Below the pieces are notes generated by a model. It saw only the letters and a list, made by a program, of their open reading frames with translations, was not told the origin of the DNA and ran no database searches. A stretch of 21,898 nucleotides of DNA from Longivirga sp036510975 (GTDB taxonomy: Bacteria > Actinomycetota > Actinomycetes > S36-B12 > CAIYMF01). The stretch is from positions 1 through 21,898 of the forward strand of contig DATCCY010000089.1 in assembly GCA_036510975.1 (NCBI GenBank), read 5' to 3'. The position numbers were made by a program, and so were the translations under genes. Of this stretch, positions 9,466-15,913 are shown in pieces (position 1 is the stretch's first letter; every line of letters starts with the position of its first letter).

Positions 9466-10929
9466 TCAGGCCTGCCGCGCGGTGCTCTTGATGCGCGCCG
9501 TGAGGTCGGTGACCTGGTTGTAGAGCGAGCGGCGCTCTGCCATGAGCTGACGGATCTTGCGGTCCGCGTGCATGACGGTCGTGTGGTCACGACCCCCGAA
9601 CGCCTGACCGATCTTCGGCAGCGAGAGGTCGGTGAGCTCGCGGCAGAGGTACATCGCGATCTGGCGGGCGGTCACCAGCACGCGCGAGCGCGACGAGCCG
9701 CACAGGTCGTCGACCGTGACGCCGAAGTACGCCGCGGTCTGCATCATGATGATCGAGCTCGTGATCTCCGGGCCCGCCTGGTCGGTGATGAGGTCCTTGA
9801 GGACCACCTCCGCGAGGGGGAGGTCGACCGGCTGGCGGTTGAGGCTGGCGAACGCGGTGACGCGGATGAGGGCGCCCTCGAGCTCGCGGATGTTGGTCGA
9901 GATCTTCGAGGCGATGAACTCGAGGACCTCCGGCGGTGCCGAGAGCCGCTCCTGCGCCGACTTCTTGCGCAGGATCGCGATGCGGGTCTCGAGGTCGGGC
10001 GGCTGGACGTCGGTGATCAGGCCCCACTCGAACCGCGAGCGCATCCGGTCCTCGAAGTCCTGCAGCTGCTTGGGCGGCAGGTCGCTGGTGACGACGATCT
10101 GCTTGTTGGCGTTGTGCAGGGTGTTGAACGTGTGGAAGAACTCCTCCTGCGTCTGCACCTTGCCCGACAGGAACTGGATGTCGTCGACGAGCAGGACGTC
10201 GACATCGCGGTAACGGCGCTGGAAAGCGGCCGCCTTGTCGTCACGGATCGAGTTGATGAACTCGTTCGTGAACTCCTCCGAGCTCACGTAGCGCACGCGC
10301 GCGCCGGCGTAGAGCGTGCGGGTGTAGTGCCCGATCGCGTGCAGGAGGTGGGTCTTGCCGAGTCCGGACTCGCCGTAGACGAAGAGCGGGTTGTACGCCT
10401 TGGCCGGCTGCTCCGCGACGGCGACGGCGGCCGCGTGCGCGAAGCGGTTGCTCGAGCCGATCACGAAGGTGTCGAAGGTGTACTTCGGGTTGAGCCGGCT
10501 GGCCTCCTCGCCGCGGGTCCCCGGGGAGCCGGTGCCGGGGCGGACCGGCTCGGGTGCGGTCGCGGGCGGCGCCACCGAGGGCGCGGCGGCAGGCGCGGAC
10601 GAGACCGGGTCGGCGTAGGTCGAGTCGGCGAGGTCGTCGGTGGCGTCGTCGTCGAGGGAGGGGGCGATGGTCGGGTCGACGGTGACGGCGATGCGCACCT
10701 CGCGGCCCAGGGTTCGGGAGAGCGCGTCGACCACGAGCGGGCGCAGCTTGCTCTCCAGGACGTCCTTGGTGAACTCGTTCGGCGCTGCCACCAGAGCGGT
10801 GTCCTCCACGATCGCGAGCGGGCGGGTGAGGGAGACGAAGGCCCGCTGCTGCGAGGTCATCCCCTCGTCGCCCAGGGACTCCAGGGCCCGGGCCCACACG
10901 TCGGTGAGGTCCAGGTCGTCGTCGGCCAC
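9466..10929 (-). CDS. dnaA: Chromosomal replication initiator DnaA
   Basis: This 487-aa protein binds DnaA boxes and melts oriC. Domain I (about 1-85) is followed by a Pro/Ala-rich linker (about 90-145). The AAA+ domain has Walker A GESGLGKT at 186-193 and Walker B VLLVDDIQFL at about 245-254. Domain IV ends with the box-recognition helix GRDHTTVMHADRKI at about 446-459, where Met replaces the more usual Ile or Val. I chose the GTG at 10929, which opens on VADDDLDLTDVWARAL as the family does. The frame continues upstream to 10992, but that extension runs through a near-DnaA box and adds unrelated residues. No strong Shine-Dalgarno sequence is visible. A box-associated promoter upstream suggests autoregulation. 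Confidence 0.97.
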   Translation of the reverse strand: MADDDLDLTDVWARALESLGDEGMTSQQRAFVSLTRPLAIVEDTALVAAPNEFTKDVLESKLRPLVVDALSRTLGREVRIAVTVDPTIAPSLDDDATDDLADSTYADPVSSAPAAAPSVAPPATAPEPVRPGTGSPGTRGEEASRLNPKYTFDTFVIGSSNRFAHAAAVAVAEQPAKAYNPLFVYGESGLGKTHLLHAIGHYTRTLYAGARVRYVSSEEFTNEFINSIRDDKAAAFQRRYRDVDVLLVDDIQFLSGKVQTQEEFFHTFNTLHNANKQIVVTSDLPPKQLQDFEDRMRSRFEWGLITDVQPPDLETRIAILRKKSAQERLSAPPEVLEFIASKISTNIRELEGALIRVTAFASLNRQPVDLPLAEVVLKDLITDQAGPEITSSIIMMQTAAYFGVTVDDLCGSSRSRVLVTARQIAMYLCRELTDLSLPKIGQAFGGRDHTTVMHADRKIRQLMAERRSLYNQVTDLTARIKSTARQA

Positions 10930-10984
10930 GGTGCCTCGTGTCCCCTCGTGTCGTGCCGGCGTGCCGGCGAGGGCGTCCACACGC

Positions 10985-10993
10985 TCGTCCACA
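10985..10993 (+). promoter_or_regulatory. Near-consensus DnaA box in the dnaA leader
   Basis: TCGTCCACA has one mismatch. GCGTCCACA (10973-10981, two mismatches) precedes it in the same orientation, 12 bases start to start. Both lie between the proposed dnaA promoter and the dnaA start, where bound DnaA could hinder transcription. Confidence 0.5.
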
Positions 10994-11094
10994 GGTGTGG
11001 AACGGGCGGGCGGCGTGCGGGGCCCGGTCGCAGGGATCGGGAGACCCCTGCGGGTGGATCAGGATCGGCCTGCCGGAGGCGGCGCGGTGGCGTG

Positions 11095-11125
11095 ACCGTA
11101 GTCGTGCCGCCACGGACCCCGTCAA
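11095..11125 (-). promoter_or_regulatory. Candidate dnaA promoter
   Basis: On the minus strand TTGACG (11125-11120) and TACGGT (11100-11095) are separated by 19 bases. Both hexamers match actinobacterial housekeeping promoters well, although the spacer is slightly long. The start would be near 11088, giving a leader of about 160 bases. A perfect DnaA box lies 4 bases upstream of the -35. Confidence 0.5.
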
Positions 11126-11129
11126 GGGG

Positions 11130-11138
11130 TTGTCCACA
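11130..11138 (+). promoter_or_regulatory. DnaA box, perfect, upstream of the dnaA promoter
   Basis: Exact TTGTCCACA in the dnaA-rpmH spacer, just outside the proposed -35 of dnaA. Single boxes near dnaA promoters mediate autorepression in other bacteria; that role here is inferred from position. Confidence 0.75.
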
Positions 11139-11269
11139 GGCAGGGGCCGGAGTCTGCCACGTTCGGTCCGGTTTGTCGGCGTGTCGCTGCCTGACCTGCG
11201 CAGCCGCACTCGAGAGGATGGATGGTTATCGCGGGGGCCAAGATCACCCGCGTCCTCCGCGCTCGCGGT

Positions 11270-11299
11270 TTGACCCCTCCGAGCCACGACCCGTACCGT
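11270..11299 (+). promoter_or_regulatory. Candidate rpmH operon promoter
   Basis: TTGACC (11270-11275), 18 bases, then TACCGT (11294-11299) fit a sigma-70-type actinobacterial promoter. Transcription would begin near 11306, leaving a leader of about 175 bases before the rpmH ATG. It diverges from the dnaA promoter. The bases between the two promoters (about 11140-11265) show nothing I recognise. Confidence 0.5.
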
Positions 11300-11320
11300 G
11301 GACAGGCCGACGACTGCCCT

Positions 11321-11338
11321 GCCCGAGCGTGCTCGGGC
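11321..11338 (+). repeat. rpmH leader hairpin 1
   Basis: GCCCGAGC, GT, GCTCGGGC is a perfect 8-base inverted repeat. As RNA it forms a 7-bp stem with a CGUG tetraloop, beginning about 15 bases after the predicted start site. No U-run follows. Confidence 0.6.
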
Positions 11339-11406
11339 GGATGGTCGGCGTCGGCGTCCGGTGGCGGCCGGCCGGTCCGCCGGTCTGCGCCACCTTCTTC
11401 CCCGTT

Positions 11407-11427
11407 GGACCGGGTCCCACCCGGTCC
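11407..11427 (+). repeat. rpmH leader hairpin 2
   Basis: GGACCGGGT, CCC, ACCCGGTCC is a perfect 9-bp stem with a 3-base loop, the strongest inverted repeat I found in the window. It is not followed by a U-run, so it is not an ordinary intrinsic terminator. Confidence 0.65.
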
Positions 11428-11438
11428 CTCACGCCCGG

Positions 11439-11454
11439 CAGGGACCCGTCCCTG
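11439..11454 (+). repeat. rpmH leader hairpin 3, near the Shine-Dalgarno sequence
   Basis: CAGGGAC, CC, GTCCCTG is a 7-base inverted repeat, forming a 6-bp stem with a 4-base loop in RNA. It ends 15 bases before the rpmH GGAG, close enough to influence ribosome access. Confidence 0.5.
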
Positions 11455-11480
11455 GCCCCACCACGGTTCGGAGCCGACCG

Positions 11481-11618
11481 ATGAGCAAGCGCACCTTCCA
11501 GCCGAACAACCGCCGGCGGGCCAAGACCCACGGGTTCCGCCTGCGCATGCGCACGCGTGCCGGCCGTTCGATCCTCTCGGCCCGCCGCCGCAAGGGTCGC
11601 ACCGAGCTCTCGGCCTGA
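11481..11618 (+). CDS. rpmH: 50S ribosomal protein L34
   Basis: This is a 45-aa, highly basic protein of the large ribosomal subunit. It is complete and matches the family from MSKRTFQPNNRRRAKTHGFR to the RRRKGRTELSA end. The ATG has CGGAG 7 bases upstream. It heads the rpmH-rnpA-yidD-yidC series, which is a near-universal bacterial arrangement. A long hairpin-rich leader precedes it. Confidence 0.99.
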   Translation: MSKRTFQPNNRRRAKTHGFRLRMRTRAGRSILSARRRKGRTELSA

Positions 11619-11639
11619 CGGCCCAGGTCGACCGCGTCC

Positions 11640-12044
11640 GTGCTCCCGAGCACCTCGCGGTTGCGCCGCAGCCAGGAGTTCACCGAGACGGTACGACGAG
11701 GCGCACGGGCCGGTCGGCCCCTGCTCGTCGTCCACCTCGACGTGAGGTCCGAGCCGGACGCCGCCGCCCACCGATCCCGCCCCGGGGACGACCCGAGGGC
11801 GGGTTTCGTCGTGAGCAAGGCGGTCGGCAACTCCGTCGTGCGGCACACGGTGACCCGCCGGCTGCGCCACGTCGTGCGGCCCCGCCTGAGCGGGCTGCCC
11901 GCCGGCTCGCGCCTGGTGGTCCGGGCGCTGCCCGACGCCGCGGCCGCGACGTCGGACCAGCTCGCCGCGGACCTCGACGCCGCTCTCGAGCGAGCGCTGC
12001 GCAGGGCCGCTCGCGACGCGGAGTCGGCGGAGGTGGCCGGATGA
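11640..12044 (+). CDS. rnpA: Ribonuclease P protein component
   Basis: This 134-aa basic protein binds the RNase P RNA and helps 5' processing of tRNA precursors. N-terminal LRRSQEFTETVRRG matches the family opening. The conserved strand-helix FVVSKAVGNSVVRHTVTRRLRH is at about 56-77. The usual RNR signature (RNxxKRxxR) is changed to RHTVTRRLR, so both the Asn and the Lys are replaced; the arginines remain. Residues about 36-53 form a Pro/Asp/Arg-rich insertion before the core strand. The start is GTG at 11640, 21 bases after the rpmH stop, with only a weak AGG. The stop overlaps the yidD ATG (ATGA). Confidence 0.95.
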   Translation: MLPSTSRLRRSQEFTETVRRGARAGRPLLVVHLDVRSEPDAAAHRSRPGDDPRAGFVVSKAVGNSVVRHTVTRRLRHVVRPRLSGLPAGSRLVVRALPDAAAATSDQLAADLDAALERALRRAARDAESAEVAG

Positions 12045-12421
12045 AGGCCGTGGACGCAGTACGCCACCTGCTCGCCGCCACCGTGGGTCGGTTCTTCCGC
12101 CTGCTGCTCACCGGCGGCATCGTCGGCTACCGGACGCTGCTGAGCCCGATGCTCGGTCCGCGCTGCCGGTTCCACCCGTCCTGCTCCAGCTACGCCCTCG
12201 AGGCGATCTCGGTGCACGGTGCGGGCAAGGGCACGGTGCTCGCGACCTGGCGGATCTGCCGCTGCAACCCCTGGAACCCGGGAGGTGTGGACCTCGTGCC
12301 CGAGAAGGGCCGCTGGACGCCCGACCCGTACGTCCCGCTGGAGTCCGGCAGCACCGCTGCCGACCCGGGGACCACCCCCGCAGGACCTGACCGCACTGCC
12401 GACGACCGGAGCGCCGCGTGA
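12041..12421 (+). CDS. yidD: Membrane protein insertion efficiency factor YidD
   Basis: The protein has 126 aa. The family core at about 23-92 includes LLTGGIVGYRTLLSPMLGPRCRFHPSCSSYALEAI and the RICRCNPWNPGGVDLVP end. All four conserved cysteines are seen: Cys42, Cys48, Cys73 and Cys75. YidD aids membrane protein insertion together with YidC. Compared with the usual 70-85 aa, this one has an N-terminal extension and a Pro/Thr/Asp-rich tail of about 30 residues. The ATG overlaps the rnpA stop (ATGA) and has GGAGG 7 bases upstream. The stop overlaps the yidC GTG. Confidence 0.95.
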   Translation: MKAVDAVRHLLAATVGRFFRLLLTGGIVGYRTLLSPMLGPRCRFHPSCSSYALEAISVHGAGKGTVLATWRICRCNPWNPGGVDLVPEKGRWTPDPYVPLESGSTAADPGTTPAGPDRTADDRSAA

Positions 12422-13413
12422 GTCTCAACCCCTTGGCCTGGCTCGAGGACATCGTCAGCTGGATCCTCGTCCAGTGGCACGCCCTGTTCTCGTTCTTCTT
12501 CGGCTACGACTCGGGCTGGTCCTGGGCCTTCGCCATCGTCGGCCTCGTGCTCGTCATCCGCATCGCCCTGATCCCGCTGTTCGTCCGGCAGATTAAGAGT
12601 CAGCGCAACCTGCAGATCCTCCAGCCGAAGATCAAGGAGATCCAGCAGAAGTACGCCGGCGACCGGGAGCGCCAGAGCGCCGAGATGATGGCGCTCTACA
12701 AGGAGACCGGGACCAACCCGCTCGCCAGCTGCCTGCCGATCCTGGCCCAGGCGCCGATCTTCTTCGCCCTGTTCCGGGTGCTCAACTACGGCGTCGCCAA
12801 GCAGACGCCGTACGGCGTGATGACCCAGGCGCAGGTCGACTCGGCGTACCACTCGACGATCTTCGGTGTGCCGATGTGGGCGACCTTCACCCAGGCGTCG
12901 TTGACCCCCGACGTGCTCGCGACGCACGTGCTGACCGCCGTCCTCATCGTGCTCATGACGATCACGACCTTCACGTCCCAGCGGATGCTCATCGTCAAGA
13001 ACACCGCCAAGGACAACCCGATGGCGCAGCAGCAGAAGATCCTGCTCTACGTCTTCCCGTTCTTCTTCATGATCACCGGCATCAACTTCCCGGTCGGCGT
13101 CCTCATCTACTGGCTGACGACCAACCTGTGGTCGATGGGCCAGCAGTTCTACGTCATCCGCAACAACCCGCAGCCCGGGACACCGGCGTACGCCGCCTGG
13201 GAGGAGCGCGAGGCTGCGAAGCGACGGCGCAAGAACGACGGCGTGGACCCCGAGGAGGTCAAGCCGGTGATCGCTCCCCCGGCGCCGCGTCAGCAGCCCA
13301 AGAACCAGCCGCGGAGCAAGCGCAAGGGCACCCCGTCGGCGCAGAACCCGCTGCCCGGCGATCCCAGCGGGACACCCCCGACCGACGGCACCGATCCCGC
13401 GCCGCAGACCTGA
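12418..13413 (+). CDS. yidC: Membrane protein insertase YidC (Oxa1 family)
   Basis: This 331-aa insertase places proteins in the cytoplasmic membrane alone or with SecYEG. It shows five hydrophobic segments. The conserved groove arginine is in VIRIALIPLFVRQ at about 51-60. A cytosolic helical hairpin follows (LQPKIKEIQQKYAGDRERQ). CLPILAQAPIFFALFRVL and NFPVGVLIYWLTTNLWSMGQQ are typical. There is no lipobox, unlike many Firmicutes YidC proteins. The tail after about residue 260 is basic and Pro-rich, suited to ribosome contact. The start is GTG at 12418, overlapping the yidD stop, with CGGAG 5 bases upstream. Confidence 0.97.
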   Translation: MSLNPLAWLEDIVSWILVQWHALFSFFFGYDSGWSWAFAIVGLVLVIRIALIPLFVRQIKSQRNLQILQPKIKEIQQKYAGDRERQSAEMMALYKETGTNPLASCLPILAQAPIFFALFRVLNYGVAKQTPYGVMTQAQVDSAYHSTIFGVPMWATFTQASLTPDVLATHVLTAVLIVLMTITTFTSQRMLIVKNTAKDNPMAQQQKILLYVFPFFFMITGINFPVGVLIYWLTTNLWSMGQQFYVIRNNPQPGTPAYAAWEEREAAKRRRKNDGVDPEEVKPVIAPPAPRQQPKNQPRSKRKGTPSAQNPLPGDPSGTPPTDGTDPAPQT

Positions 13414-13434
13414 CCGCGAGATCTCGCGGCTGAC

Positions 13435-13448
13435 GTTTCCCGTGAAAC
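13435..13448 (+). promoter_or_regulatory. parS-like site 1 (yidC-jag spacer)
   Basis: GTTTCCCGTGAAAC differs by one base from the bacterial parS core GTTTCACGTGAAAC. It lies in the short spacer between yidC and jag, about 2.5 kb from parB and 4 kb from oriC, where origin-proximal parS sites are expected. Confidence 0.8.
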
Positions 13449-13505
13449 ACCTCCCCTGACCCTCCCGCGCCATACGGCGCACCCAGCGACGGAAGACGAG
13501 TACCC

Positions 13506-14069
13506 ATGACCGAGACGACGGCCGCCGAGACCACCGAGGTCGACGGCGGCGAGACGACCCAGGCGGCTCCGGCACGTGTTTCCCGTGAAACGGCGCGCGG
13601 CTCCGCTCCTGTGAGCCACCTCGAGAAGGAAGGCGACATCGCCGCCGACTACCTCGAGGGCCTGCTCGACATCGCCGACCTCGACGGTGACATCGACATG
13701 GACGTCGAGGGCGACCGGGCGCTGGTGAGCATCGTGGGCGGCGACATCGAGCACCTCGTGGGCGACCACGGCCAGGTGCTCGACGCGCTCCAGGAGCTCA
13801 CCCGCCTCGCGGTGACGCGGGAGACGGGGGAGCGCTCGCGACTCATGCTCGACGTCGCCGGCCACCGTGAGGCACGGCGCCAGGCACTCACCGCACTCGG
13901 CAGCGAGGCGGCGACCCGGGCGTCGAGCACGGGGGAGCCGGTCCGGCTCGAGCCGATGAGCCCGTTCGAGCGCAAGGTCGTGCACGACGCCGTGGCCGCC
14001 GCCGGGCTCACCAGCGAGTCCGAGGGCGTCGAGCCGCGCCGCTTCGTCGTCGTCCTGCCCCGCACCTGA
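13506..14069 (+). CDS. jag: Jag / KhpB-family KH-R3H RNA-binding protein
   Basis: The protein has 187 aa. An acidic, Thr/Glu-rich leader (about 1-40) is followed by a helical segment EGDIAADYLEGLLDIADLDGDID. The KH-type element GGDIEHLVGDHGQVLDALQELTRL (about 78-101) has loop GDHG in place of a basic GxxG. The R3H-like end contains LEPMSPFERKVVHDAV, with the Arg and His of the motif. KhpB/Jag proteins bind RNA and affect cell elongation or division in Gram-positives. The N-terminal Jag domain seen in Firmicutes is missing, as is usual for actinobacteria. The ATG is at 13506; upstream GGAAGACGAGTACCC gives a modest ribosome site. A parS-like site lies inside codons 25-29. Confidence 0.9.
   Translation: MTETTAAETTEVDGGETTQAAPARVSRETARGSAPVSHLEKEGDIAADYLEGLLDIADLDGDIDMDVEGDRALVSIVGGDIEHLVGDHGQVLDALQELTRLAVTRETGERSRLMLDVAGHREARRQALTALGSEAATRASSTGEPVRLEPMSPFERKVVHDAVAAAGLTSESEGVEPRRFVVVLPRT
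13578..13591 (+). promoter_or_regulatory. parS-like site 2 (inside jag)
   Basis: This is an exact second copy of GTTTCCCGTGAAAC, 143 bases from the first. It is read in frame as Val-Ser-Arg-Glu-Thr within the unstructured jag leader, where little protein constraint is expected. Confidence 0.8.
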
Positions 14070-14072
14070 CGC

Positions 14073-14765
14073 ATGGCAGATGACGGGGTGGCGGGGGAGA
14101 GCCCCGTCCGCGACGAGTCGGACCTGCTGGTCGAGGCACGCCTGCGCGCTCGCTACCCCGACGCCGGCGACCTGCTCGGGCGCTACGCGGACCTGCTCGC
14201 CACCGACGGGGTCGTACGCGGCCTGATCGGCCCACGGGAGGTGACCCGGCTCTGGAGCCGGCACCTGGCCAACTGCGCCGTCCTCGAGGAGCTCGTGCCC
14301 CACGGAGCGGTCGTGGCCGACGTCGGCTCCGGCGCGGGTCTGCCCGGACTCCCGCTCGCCCTGGTGCGGCCGGACCTTCGGGTGGTGCTGGTCGAGCCGC
14401 TGCTGCGCCGGGCAACGTTCCTGGGCGAGGCGGTGACCGTGCTCGGCCTCGACGACCGGGTCGAGGTGGTCCGTGGCCGCGCCGAGGAGCAGGCGCTGGC
14501 GGTCGACGTCGTCACTGCCCGCGCGGTGGCGCCGCTGGCCAAGCTCGCCGGCTGGACCTTGCCGCTGGCACGCGTCGGCGGCACGCTCTTGGCGCTCAAG
14601 GGCGAGGGCGCGGCCGACGAGGTCGCGGCGTCGGCGCGTGCCCTGGAGCGCCTCGGCGGCGGCCAGATCGAGGTCCTGACCTGCGGGACGGGCGTGGTCG
14701 ATCCACCGACGACGGTGGTGAAGGTGGTCCGGCTGACGTCCGGCCGACGGAAGGGATCGCGATGA
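14073..14765 (+). CDS. rsmG: 16S rRNA (guanine527-N7)-methyltransferase RsmG
   Basis: This is a 230-aa class I methyltransferase that uses S-adenosylmethionine to methylate G527 of 16S rRNA. The family features are the EVTRLWSRHLANC segment at about 56-68, the cofactor loop VADVGSGAGLPGLPLAL at 81-97, VLVEPLLRRATFL, and VTARAVAPLAKLAGW. The ATG lies 3 bases after the jag stop, so coupling is likely. The stop overlaps the ATG of a 37-codon ORF (ATGA). Loss of this enzyme in other bacteria gives low-level streptomycin resistance. Confidence 0.97.
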   Translation: MADDGVAGESPVRDESDLLVEARLRARYPDAGDLLGRYADLLATDGVVRGLIGPREVTRLWSRHLANCAVLEELVPHGAVVADVGSGAGLPGLPLALVRPDLRVVLVEPLLRRATFLGEAVTVLGLDDRVEVVRGRAEEQALAVDVVTARAVAPLAKLAGWTLPLARVGGTLLALKGEGAADEVAASARALERLGGGQIEVLTCGTGVVDPPTTVVKVVRLTSGRRKGSR

Positions 14766-14875
14766 GCACGTCGACCGAGCGCACCGTGGCCTCCGCCGGA
14801 CTGGGCTGGCCCGACCCGGAGCCCACGGACTCCCACGGCCTGGGCTGGCCGCCCGAGGAGCAGGAGACCCGGTGA
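14762..14875 (+). CDS. 37-aa small protein between rsmG and parA, unrecognised
   Basis: The frame opens with ATG overlapping the rsmG stop (ATGA) and closes with TGA overlapping the parA GTG start (GTGA). GGAAGGGA ends about 6 bases before the ATG, a strong ribosome site. Thirty-six of 37 codons end in G or C, the same bias as the neighbours. The peptide is acidic, has no membrane segment, and carries GLGWP twice (residues 13-17 and 27-31), the first followed by DPEP and the second by PEEQ. I do not recognise a family. The exact coupling on both sides suggests a real product working with ParA or serving as a translational relay. It could instead be remnant or regulatory sequence upstream of parA. 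Confidence 0.65.
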   Translation: MSTSTERTVASAGLGWPDPEPTDSHGLGWPPEEQETR

Positions 14876-15801
14876 GCGACGACACCCCCCTGGCCCGGTC
14901 CGCCGAGGCGGCCGTCCAGGTCCAGTACCGCAGGTTCGGCGAGGACCTGCCCCGTCCCACGCGGACGCGCGTCATCACGGTCGCCAACCAGAAGGGCGGC
15001 GTCGGCAAGACGACGTCGACGGTGAACCTCGCCGCGGCGCTGGCGCTGCAGGGCCTCGCCGTGCTCGTGGTCGACCTCGACCCCCAGGGCAACGCGTCCA
15101 CCGCGCTGTCGATCGAGCACCACAGCGAGGTCCCCAGCGTCTACGACGTGATCATCGAGGGCCGGCCGATGGCCGAGGTCGTGCGGCCGGTCCCCGAGGT
15201 CGCCGGGCTGTGGTGCGCGCCGGCGACCCTCGACCTGGCGGGTGCGGAGATCGAGCTCGTCGCGATGGTGGCTCGCGAGCACAAGCTGCGACGAGCGGTC
15301 TCGGCGTACCTCCCGGTGCACGACGCCGCCCACGGTCGGCTGGACTACGTGCTGGTCGACTGCCCGCCGAGCCTGGGGCTGCTCACCCTCAACGCGCTGG
15401 TCTGCGCCGACGAGGTGCTCATCCCGATCCAGTGCGAGTACTACGCCCTCGAGGGACTCGGCCAGCTCATGCGCACGGTGGGCCTGGTGACCGAGGAGCT
15501 CAACCCCGGGCTCTCGGTCTCGACGATCCTGCTGACCATGTACGACGCGCGGACCCGGCTCGCGGCCCAGGTGGCCGACGAGGTGCGCTCGCACTTCGGC
15601 GAGAAGGTCCTGCCGACCGCGATCCCCCGGTCGGTCCGCGTCTCGGAGGCCCCGTCCTACGGGCAGACGGTGCTCACCTACGACCCGGGCTCGACCGGGG
15701 CCCTGTCCTACCTCGAGGCAGCCCGCGAGCTGGCTCGACAGGCCGCTGCGCTGGCCGCGCTCAGTCCCGGGGTGGACGAGAAACCGACGTATCCACGGTA
15801 G
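14872..15801 (+). CDS. parA: Chromosome partitioning ATPase ParA (Soj)
   Basis: The protein has 309 aa. A 33-residue N-terminal extension precedes the deviant Walker A KGGVGKTT at 41-48 (signature lysine 41). The other motifs are VLVVDLDPQGNAS (Walker A'), VLVDCPPSLGLLTLNAL (Walker B), and EYYALEGLGQLMRTV. ParA binds DNA nonspecifically as an ATP dimer and moves ParB-parS complexes. The start is GTG at 14872 with AGGAG 5 bases upstream; it overlaps the preceding 37-codon ORF. A downstream start would remove the extension, which is longer than in Bacillus Soj but normal for actinobacteria. parB follows after 112 bases. Confidence 0.97.
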   Translation: MSDDTPLARSAEAAVQVQYRRFGEDLPRPTRTRVITVANQKGGVGKTTSTVNLAAALALQGLAVLVVDLDPQGNASTALSIEHHSEVPSVYDVIIEGRPMAEVVRPVPEVAGLWCAPATLDLAGAEIELVAMVAREHKLRRAVSAYLPVHDAAHGRLDYVLVDCPPSLGLLTLNALVCADEVLIPIQCEYYALEGLGQLMRTVGLVTEELNPGLSVSTILLTMYDARTRLAAQVADEVRSHFGEKVLPTAIPRSVRVSEAPSYGQTVLTYDPGSTGALSYLEAARELARQAAALAALSPGVDEKPTYPR

Positions 15802-15913
15802 AAATGCCATCCTTATACCGCGCCAGCGGTCAGCGAGTGGGTGTCGCCCGGCGGTCGTGGCGGCGGGGTAGGGTCACGCCGACGGCGACCACGGGTGCGA
15901 AGGAGCGGCGAGG

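Noticed and set aside
10930..10992. Longer dnaA start at the upstream GTG
   Set aside because: It adds 21 residues unlike DnaA and passes through a near-DnaA box; the GTG at 10929 fits the family N-terminus.
9568..11484. 638-codon plus-strand frame across dnaA and its upstream spacer
   Set aside because: Shadow of dnaA; it would also run through the dnaA promoter and the rpmH leader.
13290..15101. 603-codon minus-strand frame across jag, rsmG and parA
   Set aside because: Antisense to three well-supported genes, Arg/His-rich with no domain.
15788..15796. GTATCCACG as a DnaA box at the end of parA
   Set aside because: Two mismatches, inside coding sequence and isolated.
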